Assembly (NCBI GenBank): GCA_019351895.1
Contig: JABBOH010000003.1
Location: 1-64,000 of the forward strand
Direction of reading: 5' to 3'
Length of the DNA stretch: 64,000 bases
Source of the DNA: Pseudomonadota bacterium
Lineage (GTDB): Bacteria; Pseudomonadota; Alphaproteobacteria; Acetobacterales; Acetobacteraceae
Part shown: positions 19,169-29,497 of the stretch, in pieces
Layout: every line of letters starts with the position of its first letter
Numbering within the stretch: the first letter of the stretch is position 1
Made by a program: the position numbers and the translations under genes
The notes under the pieces: generated by a model
The model's input: the letters and a program-made list of their open reading frames with translations, nothing else
The model's database searches: none
Told to the model about the DNA's origin: nothing

Positions 19169-20656
19169 CTAGCCTAAGGCCGCGAAGTGCATGATCCGCT
19201 CCTGGCTGAACTCAGCCCGCGGTACCGCGCCGGCGATACGGCCAGTGCGCATGATGAGGATGCGGTCGCACAGTCCGAGCAATTCGATCATGTCGGATGA
19301 TACGACCAGGATCGCCGCGCCCTGTTCCGCCAGCGCGTTGATCAGCCGGTAGACCTCTACCTTGGCGCCGACATCGATGCCGCGCGTCGGCTCGTCGAGC
19401 AGGAAGATGCGCGGCTTGGTCGTGAGCGCCCTGCCGATCACCACTTTCTGCTGGTTGCCGCCCGACAGCGACTGCACGGTCTGCCCGATGCCCGAGGCGC
19501 GGATGCGCAGATCCGCTACCGCATGCTCCGCCAACCTGTCCATGCGTCCTGGCGCGAGCACGGTCCGAAGCCAAGACAGCCGCGGCAAGGTGGACATGGC
19601 CACGTTGCTGCGGATCGAGAAGGGCAGCACCAGCCCTTCGGCCTTGCGGTCCTCCGGCACCAGGGCGACCCCGGCGGCGATCGCGTCCCGGGGCGCGCGA
19701 ATGACGACATCGCGCGACTGCACCCTGACGCGCCCACCGCTGATGGGCAAAGCGCCGTAGATCGCCTTGAGCACCTCGGTCCGACCGGCGCCGATCAATC
19801 CGGCGAGGCCGAGGACCTCGCCCGCGCGCAGCTCCAACGATACATCCTCGAAGTGTCCGGCGGAGGTCAGTCCCTCGACCGCCAACACCACGTCGCCGAT
19901 GGCGGCATGACGGGGCGGAAACAGGGCGTCGATCGGCCGGTTGACCATCGCCTGGATGAGCCCGGTCTCGTTCCACTCGCTGGTCGGGCGCATCTCGACC
20001 GCCGCGCCGTCCCGCAGCACGACCACGCGATCGCAGATCTCGAAGACCTCCTCGAGGTGGTGGCTGATGAAGACCAGCCCGACGCCTGCCGACCGCAGCG
20101 CGCGGATGGTCGCGAACAGGATCGTCTGCTCCGCCGTCGTCAGCGTCGCCGTCGGCTCGTCCATAACGATCACGCGGGCCTGACGGGAGAGGGCGCGCGC
20201 GATTTCCACGAGTTGCTGCTGAGCGATGCCGAGTTGGCGAACCCGGGTCTGGGGCGCCACGTCGAGGCCGACGCGCGCCAGAAGGGTCTTCGCGTGCTGG
20301 TTGAGCGCCTTCCGCCGCACGCGGCCCAGACGGTCATGCGGAAGATTGCCCAGAAAGATGTTCTCCGCCACCGACCGGTCGGGGACGAGGCTGAGTTCCT
20401 GGTGAATGACGATGATGCCGGCATCGAGCGAATCACGCGGCTGGCGGGGCGCGAAAGCCTCGCCCTCCAGACGCAACTCGCCATCATCTGGCGTATAGAC
20501 GCCGGCGACGATCTTCATGAGCGTCGATTTACCGGCGCCGTTTTCCCCCACGATGCCAAGCACCTCCCCCTTATCGAGGAAGATGCTGACATCCGTCAGG
20601 GCCTTCACCCCTGGAAATGCCTTGGAGACGCCCGTCATCTCCAGGAGATGCGCCAT
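19169..20656 (-). CDS. Sugar ABC transporter ATP-binding protein (RbsA/MglA-like)
   Basis: 'GEVLGIVGENGAGKSTLMKIVAGVY', 'IGVAQ..', 'LSGGNQQKVVIGRALTTKPRIFLLDEPTRGIDVGAKVEVY'. Confidence 0.94.
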   Translation of the reverse strand: MAHLLEMTGVSKAFPGVKALTDVSIFLDKGEVLGIVGENGAGKSTLMKIVAGVYTPDDGELRLEGEAFAPRQPRDSLDAGIIVIHQELSLVPDRSVAENIFLGNLPHDRLGRVRRKALNQHAKTLLARVGLDVAPQTRVRQLGIAQQQLVEIARALSRQARVIVMDEPTATLTTAEQTILFATIRALRSAGVGLVFISHHLEEVFEICDRVVVLRDGAAVEMRPTSEWNETGLIQAMVNRPIDALFPPRHAAIGDVVLAVEGLTSAGHFEDVSLELRAGEVLGLAGLIGAGRTEVLKAIYGALPISGGRVRVQSRDVVIRAPRDAIAAGVALVPEDRKAEGLVLPFSIRSNVAMSTLPRLSWLRTVLAPGRMDRLAEHAVADLRIRASGIGQTVQSLSGGNQQKVVIGRALTTKPRIFLLDEPTRGIDVGAKVEVYRLINALAEQGAAILVVSSDMIELLGLCDRILIMRTGRIAGAVPRAEFSQERIMHFAALG

Positions 20657-20673
20657 GGTTTGCGTGTCCGCGC

Positions 20674-21690
20674 TTACTTGCTCACCTCGTCGCCCCAGAG
20701 GCCGTAGCTCTTCGCGGCGGCGCTATCGATATTGGCCTTCGTCAGCAGCATATGCGGCCAGTACTGGTGCGCCGGGATCTTGGATTTCTCGCCGTGCAGA
20801 TAATCTTCCACGTAGGCCACGGACTGCTCGGCCATGGTCACGGGGTTCTGCGAGAGGGTGGCGTCCATCTGACCCTTGCGGATGGCGGCCAAGCCCTGCT
20901 CGGTACCGTCGATGCCGATGATGATGATGTGCTTGGGATTGCCGATCGGGTAGAACCGGTCCGCCTGCTTGATCGCGCGCATCGCGCCGACGGCGTTGTC
21001 GTCGTTGCCGTTGAAGATGGCATCGATCTGCTTGTGTGCGGCGAGCAGCTGCGTCGTGATGTTGAAGCCCTTGTCGGCATCGAAATCGGCCGCCTGACGG
21101 GCGACCAGTTTCAGGCCCGGATTGTCCTTCTGCAGCGCCGCGAATTCCGTGGAGAAGCCCTGCTCACGCTCATCGCCCGCGGTCGTGCCGAGCAGGCCCT
21201 CAAGGTCCACCACATTCCCCTTGATGGACCCGTATCGCTTCTTCAGCTGGTCCGCGATGAAGTCGGCTCCCTCCTTCCCAAGCTCCACGTTATTGGTCTC
21301 GAGGAAGTTCACCTGGCAGGACCCGCAGGCTGCACCACGATCCAGCGTGAAGACCGGGATGCCTTTCTTGTTGGCTTCCTTAACCACCGGGACGATCGAA
21401 TCCGCATTGATCGGATTCAGGATCAAGGCCGAGACATGCTGATTGATGAGGTCGGTCACCTGGTTCGTCTGCGTGTTGGCGTCGCCGTTCGCGCTGGTGT
21501 TAATCAGGCGCAAGTCGGGATATTTGGCGATCCCATCCTTCACGCCCTTGGTCATGCCTTGGAAGAACGGATTGGCCAGCGTCGCCACGCTGAGCCCGAC
21601 GGTATACTCAGCCGCATGCGCCATGATGGGTGAAAAAGCCAGGCAAGCGGCCGACAGAGTTACGGCAAGTCGAGCCTTGAACGCGGACAT
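20674..21690 (-). CDS. Sugar ABC transporter substrate-binding protein (RbsB-like)
   Basis: Sec-type signal 'MSAFKARLAVTLSAACLAFSPIMAHAAE'; 'YTVGLSVATLANPFFQGMTKGVKDGI', 'IFNGNDDNAVGAMRAI'. Confidence 0.92.
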   Translation of the reverse strand: MSAFKARLAVTLSAACLAFSPIMAHAAEYTVGLSVATLANPFFQGMTKGVKDGIAKYPDLRLINTSANGDANTQTNQVTDLINQHVSALILNPINADSIVPVVKEANKKGIPVFTLDRGAACGSCQVNFLETNNVELGKEGADFIADQLKKRYGSIKGNVVDLEGLLGTTAGDEREQGFSTEFAALQKDNPGLKLVARQAADFDADKGFNITTQLLAAHKQIDAIFNGNDDNAVGAMRAIKQADRFYPIGNPKHIIIIGIDGTEQGLAAIRKGQMDATLSQNPVTMAEQSVAYVEDYLHGEKSKIPAHQYWPHMLLTKANIDSAAAKSYGLWGDEVSK

Positions 21691-22197
21691 AATGGTTTCC
21701 CCTGCTGCCGTGTAGAATTTTTTTGTTGGAACGCACAAAAGTCTAGTGGCTTCTTCCATTGGTCGTCAAGGTCGCGCGGCCGCCCATGTGAACAGCCGCA
21801 AGGCGGTGCGACCGGGGTCACGCGCCCCCTATCTGTATTGGCAAGCTGCGGCCCAATCCGCCATCCGTGTGTCAGCGGCTCGCGAATGCTCCGTCCTGAG
21901 CCACGCGCTGACGCGAGAGCGGCACCCTTACACAGAGCATTGTAGAATCGACATGAAATCGGAAGAGTGTTATGAAACCCAGCCAACTGGATGCGAGGCT
22001 CTCTAGCGGTTGGCCATCGGCACGTCGCAATGGTTGTTATAAAATAACTACATTGAATTCGGCTGCGCATTAAGCTGACTGTCCTCAGGTTTCGACTGTC
22101 GACGAGCCTCATTTTGCGCCAAATCGCCAAGCCCTTAGTAAAACTGGGACGAGTTTTCCGCTCTACGTAATGGTTATGCAATCTCGGGAGACGATCG

Positions 22198-22950
22198 ATG
22201 GATTCCGACATCTTTGATCCGAGCATTACTGCCTCCGGCATAGCCCCAGCTTCAAGAACCGACCGAGCTCATGCGGGAGGACAGGATGTAGGCGTTTGCA
22301 TCGGCTGGATCGATGCGTCCCGCATGACAAGAGAATGCATGGCCCAAGCGATCACGCGCGCCGATCCGCACTTTCGTATCCTGACCTACGAAGCGGCACA
22401 GGAATGTATCCGTGACGCAGAGCACATCATCGACATACTCGTATACTGTCTCCATAGGGCGAACGCAGCGTCGTTCTCGGATATCGTTTCATTGCGGAGA
22501 TCCCTGGAAAAGACGCCGCTCGTGCTGATCTCCGACACGACCGCGATCAGCGCCGCGGTTGTCAGAAACCTCCTCCTGGAAGGCGTATCGGGTTTTTTGC
22601 ACTCTACCGTAACAAGTGTGGACGTCGTCGTGGGCACGCTGACCCTGATACGATCCGGGGGCTCGTCCCTACCAAAGGAGTTCGTGTTTCTTGACGAGCG
22701 ACCGGAGCGCCGAACCTGGCCGTCCGGATCATCCGATCAATGCGTTCTGACATCGCGCGAACTCGCTGTCCTGCATCAAGTCAGGGAGGGGCAGCCCAAC
22801 AAGGTCATCGCCAGCGAACTCGGCGTGCGCCCCAACACAGTCAAAGTTCATATGCGCAACATAATGCGCAAGATGGGCACGACGAACAGGACTCAAGCCG
22901 CAATCCTCGCCAACAATGCGCAAAGCCGGCAGAGCCTGCACTTGGAGTAG
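22198..22950 (+). CDS. LuxR-family transcriptional regulator with degenerate receiver-like N-terminus
   Basis: C-terminal 'LTSRELAVLHQVREGQPNKVIASELGVRPNTVKVHMRNIMRKMGTTNRTQAAI' = GerE/LuxR HTH; N-terminus has receiver-like strand order without obvious acidic/phospho-acceptor Asp residues. Confidence 0.85.
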   Translation: MDSDIFDPSITASGIAPASRTDRAHAGGQDVGVCIGWIDASRMTRECMAQAITRADPHFRILTYEAAQECIRDAEHIIDILVYCLHRANAASFSDIVSLRRSLEKTPLVLISDTTAISAAVVRNLLLEGVSGFLHSTVTSVDVVVGTLTLIRSGGSSLPKEFVFLDERPERRTWPSGSSDQCVLTSRELAVLHQVREGQPNKVIASELGVRPNTVKVHMRNIMRKMGTTNRTQAAILANNAQSRQSLHLE

Positions 22951-23123
22951 AACCGAGTTTGGCCGTGTCGCCGTGTCATCGGCGGCTCAGGCCCTCCAAC
23001 CGCCGCGCGGCGTGATCCCGCCTGCGCCACACGGCGGGGCGGGGCCACACGGCGGGGCGGCGTTCGGCGCCCTTCGCACAATTGGGACCAGAAGCGCCGT
23101 GCCCGCGCAGAACGCCCTCGCGC

Positions 23124-24200
23124 CTACGTGCCTTTGACGACCATCGCGCCGGACCTGACCGACCTGCTCCGGATATAGCGACGGACCGGAACATCAAAGA
23201 GCGTCAACGCGGCATACGAGAAGGCCAGGATGACGCACGCCTCGGCGAGGCCGAAGATCCAGATGCCGCCGGTCCCGAGATGCACATGCTTCAGCGCCTC
23301 CTCACCGATGCGGAGAATGGGGCTCTGCAAGATGTAAAGCGGATAAGATAGCGTGCCCGCGAACCGGCAGGCGTTCGAGACGCGCGGACCAACCTCGACC
23401 GCCGCTCCAAAGAAGATGATGCACGGAAAGAGCAGGAGCACGAATGGGAGGGTCATCAGGCCCGGCTGACCGCCAGGAATGAGGAGGCAGAGGAGAAGCA
23501 GCGCCATGAGGCCGAAAGCCGCTTTCGGTGCCAAGCGCGGGCTAAGCCTAAACCGGAAGATCAGGACCCCCGCAAAGAACGGGAAAAGGACGCGCCCAAA
23601 CCCATAGACAAAGTTCCCCTGGTCGAACCCAACGTAGGTGCTGCCGTTCAAAAGCGCCACGGCCACGAGCGCGGCGGCGCTCAGTGCGAGCACGCCGACC
23701 AGGACCCGCGTCGTGAGCTTCGGCGCGACCAGCGCGAAGACCGCGTTGGCAAAGATCTCGAAGGTCAGCGACCAACTCGCCATATTGAACGGGAAGGCCG
23801 AGCTCCATTGCGGAAATACGTACGAGGGAAGAAGGAAAAGACCGAGGACCCCGCTCACCGCTATCTGCTGAGCCGTGACATCGCCTTTGACGGACGCCGC
23901 CAGGAACCCCAGGGCGATCCCCATCGACGTTCCGAGAAACAGCAACGGATAGAGGCGCACGAAGCGTGTCCAGGCAAAGGACTTCAAGTCCATCTTGCCG
24001 GTCCGGAGCTTCTGCTCGTACGCAAAAGCCATAACAAAGCCGCTCAGCATATAGAAAAAGTCAACCGCGAGCCCCGCGAAGGGGAAGCCAGACTGCTTGT
24101 GCTGCTGAAAAAGATGGAAGCCGAGAACACTGAGCGCACCAAGGCCTCGCAGGCCATCCAGTACCGCGAACTGATGCTTCTTCAAAGCTGGTAGTTGCAT
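23124..24200 (-). CDS. Acyltransferase family 3 (OafA/YrhL-like) membrane protein
   Basis: 'FAVLDGLRGLGALSVLGFHLFQQHKQSGFPFAGLAVDFFYMLSGFVMAFAYEQKL', 'YPLYILQSPI'; about 10 hydrophobic segments. Confidence 0.9.
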   Translation of the reverse strand: MQLPALKKHQFAVLDGLRGLGALSVLGFHLFQQHKQSGFPFAGLAVDFFYMLSGFVMAFAYEQKLRTGKMDLKSFAWTRFVRLYPLLFLGTSMGIALGFLAASVKGDVTAQQIAVSGVLGLFLLPSYVFPQWSSAFPFNMASWSLTFEIFANAVFALVAPKLTTRVLVGVLALSAAALVAVALLNGSTYVGFDQGNFVYGFGRVLFPFFAGVLIFRFRLSPRLAPKAAFGLMALLLLCLLIPGGQPGLMTLPFVLLLFPCIIFFGAAVEVGPRVSNACRFAGTLSYPLYILQSPILRIGEEALKHVHLGTGGIWIFGLAEACVILAFSYAALTLFDVPVRRYIRSRSVRSGAMVVKGT

Positions 24201-24685
24201 CGTCAGGATCGACCTTTTGACAAATTTTGTCCGCCGTAGCAGCACACAGCTCGAATGCGGCATATGTTAAAAAGTGTTACTCAGCCGGGGGCGGTGTACA
24301 CCATCGCTCATCGCATCCAAGTTTCCGTTTTTCACGAAACTAACGATCTGCGGCACCCAAAATATTCCCAGCGCCCATTGCAAAGCCGGTCAGGCCATTC
24401 TGAAGTCACGGATAATTGAGGCTGGCTCTGGGGCTTTTCCGCCGGTGGAATGCACGAGGCAGACCCACAAATCGCTCGGCTCCGCGCGGGTTTTCCGTGG
24501 TTTTGTAGCGATCCTGGACAAGTCTTCCACCCTTCAACCTAGCCGAAGGGATGAGCCGGCAGGCGGCAACCTTCCTCCTAAAGCGCAGGCATAAAACCGG
24601 CACGACTAGACGTAGGAACGGATGGTCTAGTGCAGAGCGCCAAATGTTATTTGGCCATCCGCCCGCTAACGTTTGAGAAGCCGCG

Positions 24686-26134
24686 ATGAACCACGATCAC
24701 GGCAAAGCACCACATCGGGATGAAGACATGGCCGTGTCGGACCGCGTTTTTGGGCTGGTTATCGTCGGCGGCGGCCCCGGTGGCCTAGCTTCTCTTCTCG
24801 CAGCCCACAAGATGGGTCATCTCGAGGATCTTCTATCGGCCGGCGTCGCCGTCGTCGAGATGGCAGACCACCTCGGTGCAGGCTCAATTGGCCGATACGC
24901 GATCAACTCCGACAGTGGCGGACGCACCTTCGTCGATTGCCTTGACGGCAACCATCCGAGCGAACTGACTGAACTTCGTGCTCATCCGCTCACCAGGAAA
25001 CTAGCGGCGGCGGGCGATGGTCCCGTTGCTCTGGCCGATGCCGGGCGCTTCCTGTCACTCGTCGGCGAGGCTGTGGAACGCATGATGCGGTCTCACCCCG
25101 CAAGTGCTGTCCTGACGCGGCACGAGGCTCTTTGCGCTCACCAGATCAACGACGGCTGGCAGCTCGAGACCCGCGATCTCGAAACAGGGGCCGTACGGAA
25201 GATCAAGGCGCGCCACTTGATCGTCGCTTCGGGAGCTCATCAGCCGCTCCAGCGCATGGCGAGCGAGCAGGTCGGCGCGCGGAGCCTGTCGGAGCGCTGC
25301 GGCGACCGTCTGCTGCAGTCCGGTGACGTGTTGACCGCTGCAGGCCTCGCGCGCGTCCAAGGCATGCTGACCGGCAAGGCAGAACCGCGCGTCGCGATCA
25401 TCGGCGGATCGACGAGTGCGGCCGCAGTTGCTCATGCCCTCTTGAATCGTCTGCCGCAAGTCTCGTTCGGCACGGATGGCGTCACGCTTCTGCATCGCCG
25501 TCCTCTCCGAATCTACTACCCCGACCGACAGTCGGCTCTTGCCGAAAGCTACGCGGAATGGACAGAGGAGGATGTCTGCCAAATCAGCGGGCGAGTGTTT
25601 CGCTTCGCCGGCTTCAGGCTGGACTCCCGCGAGTTGATCATGCAGGCGCGCCGCATCGGCGACAGGCCGCCGGAACCCCGTCTGCGCCTGCATCATCTTC
25701 GCCAGGACGACGATGAGGCTGGACGCATCATCGATGCGGCCGATGTCGTCATAGCGGCGCTCGGCTACCGCCCCCGCGCCATGCCGCTGTTCGATCACTC
25801 TGGCGCAGCCATCGAGCTTTTCTCGCATACAGGGCCACAGGCCCCGATGGTCGACGGCCACTGCCGCCTGCTGGACGCGTCGGGCACGCCGCTCCCACAT
25901 ATCTTCGGGATCGGACTCGCAGCCGGCTTCGTTCCACGCGGACGCTTGGGAGGCGAGGCGAGCTTCCGTGGTCAGGCAAATGGGCTGTGGCTCTGGCAGC
26001 ACGACGTGGGCGCGCTCATCGTCAACGCAGTCCTTGAGGACGCGCAGCCACCGCAGCCGAAGCCTGATGTCATGCTGTCCGCCGTGCAGGCCTTCTTCAA
26101 GGCCGCCCTTCCTCTTCCAGCCCCGATCGGTTGA
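24686..26134 (+). CDS. FAD/NAD(P)-binding oxidoreductase (flavin monooxygenase / SidA-like fold)
   Basis: 'LVIVGGGPGGLASLLAAHKMG' (GxGxxG), second dinucleotide motif 'VAIIGGSTSAAAVAHALL', 'VVIAALGYRPRAMPLF'. Confidence 0.72.
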   Translation: MNHDHGKAPHRDEDMAVSDRVFGLVIVGGGPGGLASLLAAHKMGHLEDLLSAGVAVVEMADHLGAGSIGRYAINSDSGGRTFVDCLDGNHPSELTELRAHPLTRKLAAAGDGPVALADAGRFLSLVGEAVERMMRSHPASAVLTRHEALCAHQINDGWQLETRDLETGAVRKIKARHLIVASGAHQPLQRMASEQVGARSLSERCGDRLLQSGDVLTAAGLARVQGMLTGKAEPRVAIIGGSTSAAAVAHALLNRLPQVSFGTDGVTLLHRRPLRIYYPDRQSALAESYAEWTEEDVCQISGRVFRFAGFRLDSRELIMQARRIGDRPPEPRLRLHHLRQDDDEAGRIIDAADVVIAALGYRPRAMPLFDHSGAAIELFSHTGPQAPMVDGHCRLLDASGTPLPHIFGIGLAAGFVPRGRLGGEASFRGQANGLWLWQHDVGALIVNAVLEDAQPPQPKPDVMLSAVQAFFKAALPLPAPIG

Positions 26135-26142
26135 GAACAACC

Positions 26143-27327
26143 ATGTCTGTCGCCTTCATCAGACCTGATCCGCCGAGATTGAGCGAAGTCAGCGGCAAGC
26201 TCCGCGAGATCGAAGATCGGAGGATGTTCAGCAACTTCGGACCGGTCAACGGGGCATTCGAGCAGGACATGCTCTCCCGCATGTTCGGCGGGGTTGGGCA
26301 CTGCATGACAACATGCAACGCCACGATCGGGCTCATGCTCGCCATCCAGCAAGCCATCGGAGGGAGGCCAAAGGGCAGGCGCTACGCCCTGATGCCATCT
26401 TTCACTTTCGCCGCCGCTGCTCAGGCTGCCATGTGGTGCGGGCTCACCCCGTTGTTCTGCGATGTCGATCCAGAGACATGGGCGGCCTGCCCGCAGGAAG
26501 AGGAGCGCCTCCTGGCGCTCCATGGCGATGACATCGCAATCGTGGTACCTTACGCTACCTTCGGCTATGACATCGATCTCGATTACTACGAGCGGATGAC
26601 GGCGCTTTATGGCGTGCCGGTGGTCGTCGACGCTGCGGCATCGCTCGGCACCACCTCCGCCAACGGCCGCGGCTTCGGCACCGGCTTCAGCGGCGCCATC
26701 GTGTTCTCGATGCATGCTACAAAGGCATTTTCGACCGGAGAGGCAGGCCTCATCTATAGCGGCAGCGAGGAGCGGATCGCCGAGTTGCGGCAGATGTGCA
26801 ACTTCGGCTTCGGCCAGGCCCGGTCCGCGACGATGCCCGGCCTCAATGGAAAACTCAGCGAGATCGGCGCACTCCTGTGCCAGGAACGGCTGAACACATT
26901 CGGCGAGACCATGTTCCACCGCGCCACCATCATGGCGCGCTACCGCCTGCAGCTGCCAGAGCTCACATTCCAGCCGCCACGGGCGGGCAATCAGGCGCAT
27001 CAGTTCGGCGTCGGGCTTCTTCCCGTGGGCTGCGCCCAGGATCGAGGCGCGTTCCTATCGGCGCTGACGGAGGCCGGGATCGGCAACGCGACCTATTTCA
27101 GTCCGCATCTGGCGCAGCAAAGCTACTTTGCCGAGCACGCTCGGTTCGGGGATTTGCCCGTCACAGACGATGTTGCAAGCCGCGTGGTCTGTCTTCCGAT
27201 GTTCGATACAATGACGGAGGCGGATGCCGACGAGGTGATCGCTGTCGTGCGGCAGGAGCTATGGGCGCTGATCGCCAAGCGTTCGAAGCCTGCGCGGGCG
27301 TCTTGGGCGGCCATCGCCGCCGAGTGA
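26143..27327 (+). CDS. DegT/DnrJ/EryC1/StrS-family aminotransferase
   Basis: 'MFSNFGPVNGAFEQDMLSRMFG', 'MPSFTFAAAAQAAMWCGLTPLFCDVDPETW', 'VVDAAASLGTT', 'IVFSMHATKAFSTGEAGLIYSG' (Lys in SMHATK). Confidence 0.9.
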   Translation: MSVAFIRPDPPRLSEVSGKLREIEDRRMFSNFGPVNGAFEQDMLSRMFGGVGHCMTTCNATIGLMLAIQQAIGGRPKGRRYALMPSFTFAAAAQAAMWCGLTPLFCDVDPETWAACPQEEERLLALHGDDIAIVVPYATFGYDIDLDYYERMTALYGVPVVVDAAASLGTTSANGRGFGTGFSGAIVFSMHATKAFSTGEAGLIYSGSEERIAELRQMCNFGFGQARSATMPGLNGKLSEIGALLCQERLNTFGETMFHRATIMARYRLQLPELTFQPPRAGNQAHQFGVGLLPVGCAQDRGAFLSALTEAGIGNATYFSPHLAQQSYFAEHARFGDLPVTDDVASRVVCLPMFDTMTEADADEVIAVVRQELWALIAKRSKPARASWAAIAAE

Positions 27328-27375
27328 ACGAGGACATGGAAGGCTGAGAACGATCAGCCTTCCACCGTTCGGCTT

Positions 27376-28260
27376 CTAGACCTCCAGGACACGTTCGGGC
27401 GTCATCCGCCCCCGCAGCAGATCGGCGAGGGCGATCACATTGCCCCGCAGCCGCCCACGGCGGTCGACATGGGCTTCCGGCCAAATCGCGCGCACCATGT
27501 TCTTCGACATATTTCGAAAGATCAAGTTGAGGGCGACGGCAATGGGATAACCCGACCGCTTTGCCGCCAGATAAAGCGGGTTGGCGATTTGCGAGTAGCC
27601 GAGCTTCACACCGGGACTGCGTCCCCGCTTGACGCCGAGATGCACGCCGCGGGCACCCTCCAGCAGAACGATGTCGCCGAACGCTGCCAGCCGCCGCGAC
27701 AAGTCCACGTCCTCCTGCCAGCAGTAGAGCTGCAGGCGCTCGTCGAAGCGCAAGCCATGCGCCTGCAATGGTTCGATGCGCACGGCCATGTTGCAGCCGT
27801 AACCGGCAAACATGGGCTTCGCTGCCCCCTGCCCCTCGGCATGTCGCCGGGTCAGGATTCTGCGGCCATCCGTCGGTGACAGGCCAGGGCCGTTGATCCC
27901 GTCCGCCAGAACCTGCCCCGTAGCCACCACGGTGGCGGGATGACGGCTCATATGATCCTCGACGATTGCGATATAGGATCGATCAGGGAAAAAGTCGTCG
28001 TCGAAGAACATGAGGAGATCGGCATCGAGAGCCGCTTCGACGATCGCATTTCGTTGCCGACACAGCCCCGGATCCCGGATCAGGATCTCGACGTCGGGAA
28101 ACTGCTCCGCGACACCCTCCACATCGGATGCGTCTCCACCGCAAACGATCACGTGGTCTGCGAGGCGCGTCTGTTGTCTGAGTTCCGCCAATGTCTCGAG
28201 CAGGATCGAGGCACGCCCACGTGTCGCGATGCCGACGACTATTCTAGAAGCTGCAGTCAC
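27376..28260 (-). CDS. Glycosyltransferase family 2
   Basis: 'VVGIATRGRASILLETLAEL', 'RQRNAIVEAALDADLLMFFDDDFFPDRSYI' (DDD), 'YCWQEDVDLSRRL'. Confidence 0.87.
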   Translation of the reverse strand: MTAASRIVVGIATRGRASILLETLAELRQQTRLADHVIVCGGDASDVEGVAEQFPDVEILIRDPGLCRQRNAIVEAALDADLLMFFDDDFFPDRSYIAIVEDHMSRHPATVVATGQVLADGINGPGLSPTDGRRILTRRHAEGQGAAKPMFAGYGCNMAVRIEPLQAHGLRFDERLQLYCWQEDVDLSRRLAAFGDIVLLEGARGVHLGVKRGRSPGVKLGYSQIANPLYLAAKRSGYPIAVALNLIFRNMSKNMVRAIWPEAHVDRRGRLRGNVIALADLLRGRMTPERVLEV

Positions 28261-28282
28261 AACCCTACCTTCGTTCAGGGGT

Positions 28283-29176
28283 TCAGTTCGGAACGCATGC
28301 TTCTGCCGCCTGCTCACTTGGCGGCGACACATCGAGGCTGCGCGTGGCCGCCAAACCAGAAAGGCGCCCCCGGAACGTCAGCCAGTAGTATCGCGCATTC
28401 AACCGCCGGCGCCGGAGCAGACTGACGATCGCGCCGCCGAGCGGGCGCAGCAGGAAGGTGAGACAGACGCTCAACGGCATGCGGTGCTTGCGCAAAACGA
28501 AACCTACGCCGGCACCGTAGACATAGGCGCGCTCCACCGCCACGGGCGTCAGGCGCTTGTCCGGGTGCGTGACGCGCAACCTTGGATCATACACGGCGAC
28601 GCCACCGGCGCGCATTGCCAGCAGAATGAGATCCTGCGCATCCCCCGAGGCGAAGGGCGTGCCGAGGCCCATGCCTCTGTCGAAGCCGCCGATCTGCTCA
28701 TAGAGGCTGCGGCGGATGAACAGGTTGAACTCGATGGCGCTGGTCCAGACCGTTTTTACCGAAATCGGACCGGGGCGCTCATGCCACCGGCCGGAGCCGA
28801 TGTCGCCCGAGGGTGAAACCGCGATCCCGCTCAGCACGTCGACGCCCGTTCCGCCAGGCGCGCGAAAGCTCTCATCGACCTGCCGAAGCAGGTCAGGGGG
28901 GTAGATACAGTCGTCATCCGGGAAAGCCAGAATCTCGCCAGAAGCGACAGCCGTGCCGACATTGCGGCTATGGTTGATCTGCCGCGGCAGGGAGCGGATG
29001 ACGCGGAGCGGAAATTTGCCCTCGAACCGAGCCACAATGTCGGCCAGACGGTCATCCGTATTCTGCTGCACGACGATCAGTTCGAAGTCCTGGAAGCTTT
29101 GGGCGCAGAGCCCCTCCATGAACTCGGCGACCTCCGTCGTCCTGCCACCCGTTACCATGACCAGTGAGAAGCGCAT
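28283..29176 (-). CDS. Glycosyltransferase family 2
   Basis: 'SFQDFELIVVQQNTDDRL', 'HSRNVGTAVASGEILAFPDDDCIYPPDLL', 'GTPFASGDAQDLI'. Confidence 0.88.
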   Translation of the reverse strand: MRFSLVMVTGGRTTEVAEFMEGLCAQSFQDFELIVVQQNTDDRLADIVARFEGKFPLRVIRSLPRQINHSRNVGTAVASGEILAFPDDDCIYPPDLLRQVDESFRAPGGTGVDVLSGIAVSPSGDIGSGRWHERPGPISVKTVWTSAIEFNLFIRRSLYEQIGGFDRGMGLGTPFASGDAQDLILLAMRAGGVAVYDPRLRVTHPDKRLTPVAVERAYVYGAGVGFVLRKHRMPLSVCLTFLLRPLGGAIVSLLRRRRLNARYYWLTFRGRLSGLAATRSLDVSPPSEQAAEACVPN

Positions 29177-29497
29177 CTTAGTTACAAGCCGGGGTTACGT
29201 GGCGCTGGCGGAGGGCATGCAGCGAAACTTGGCGCGGCAGCGGCGGGAAAGGCTGGACTTGCTCAATTTCGATCATCCATGGGATGTTACCCCTGGCTCA
29301 GGGTCATAGGGTAGACGCCCAATGTGATCCTTGCCTATCATTGAAATTCCGTCATATCCGTTCAGCACTCTGGTCAGGGTCGCGCTCTCGCTTATCACCC
29401 ATTGGGCTGATTTAGCGCTCTTTCAGCGGGGAGCTGCGCCCGTCGATGCGACCGCACCGATCATGGGATAGGTGGGACTAGCGTGGTTGGACCCAAT

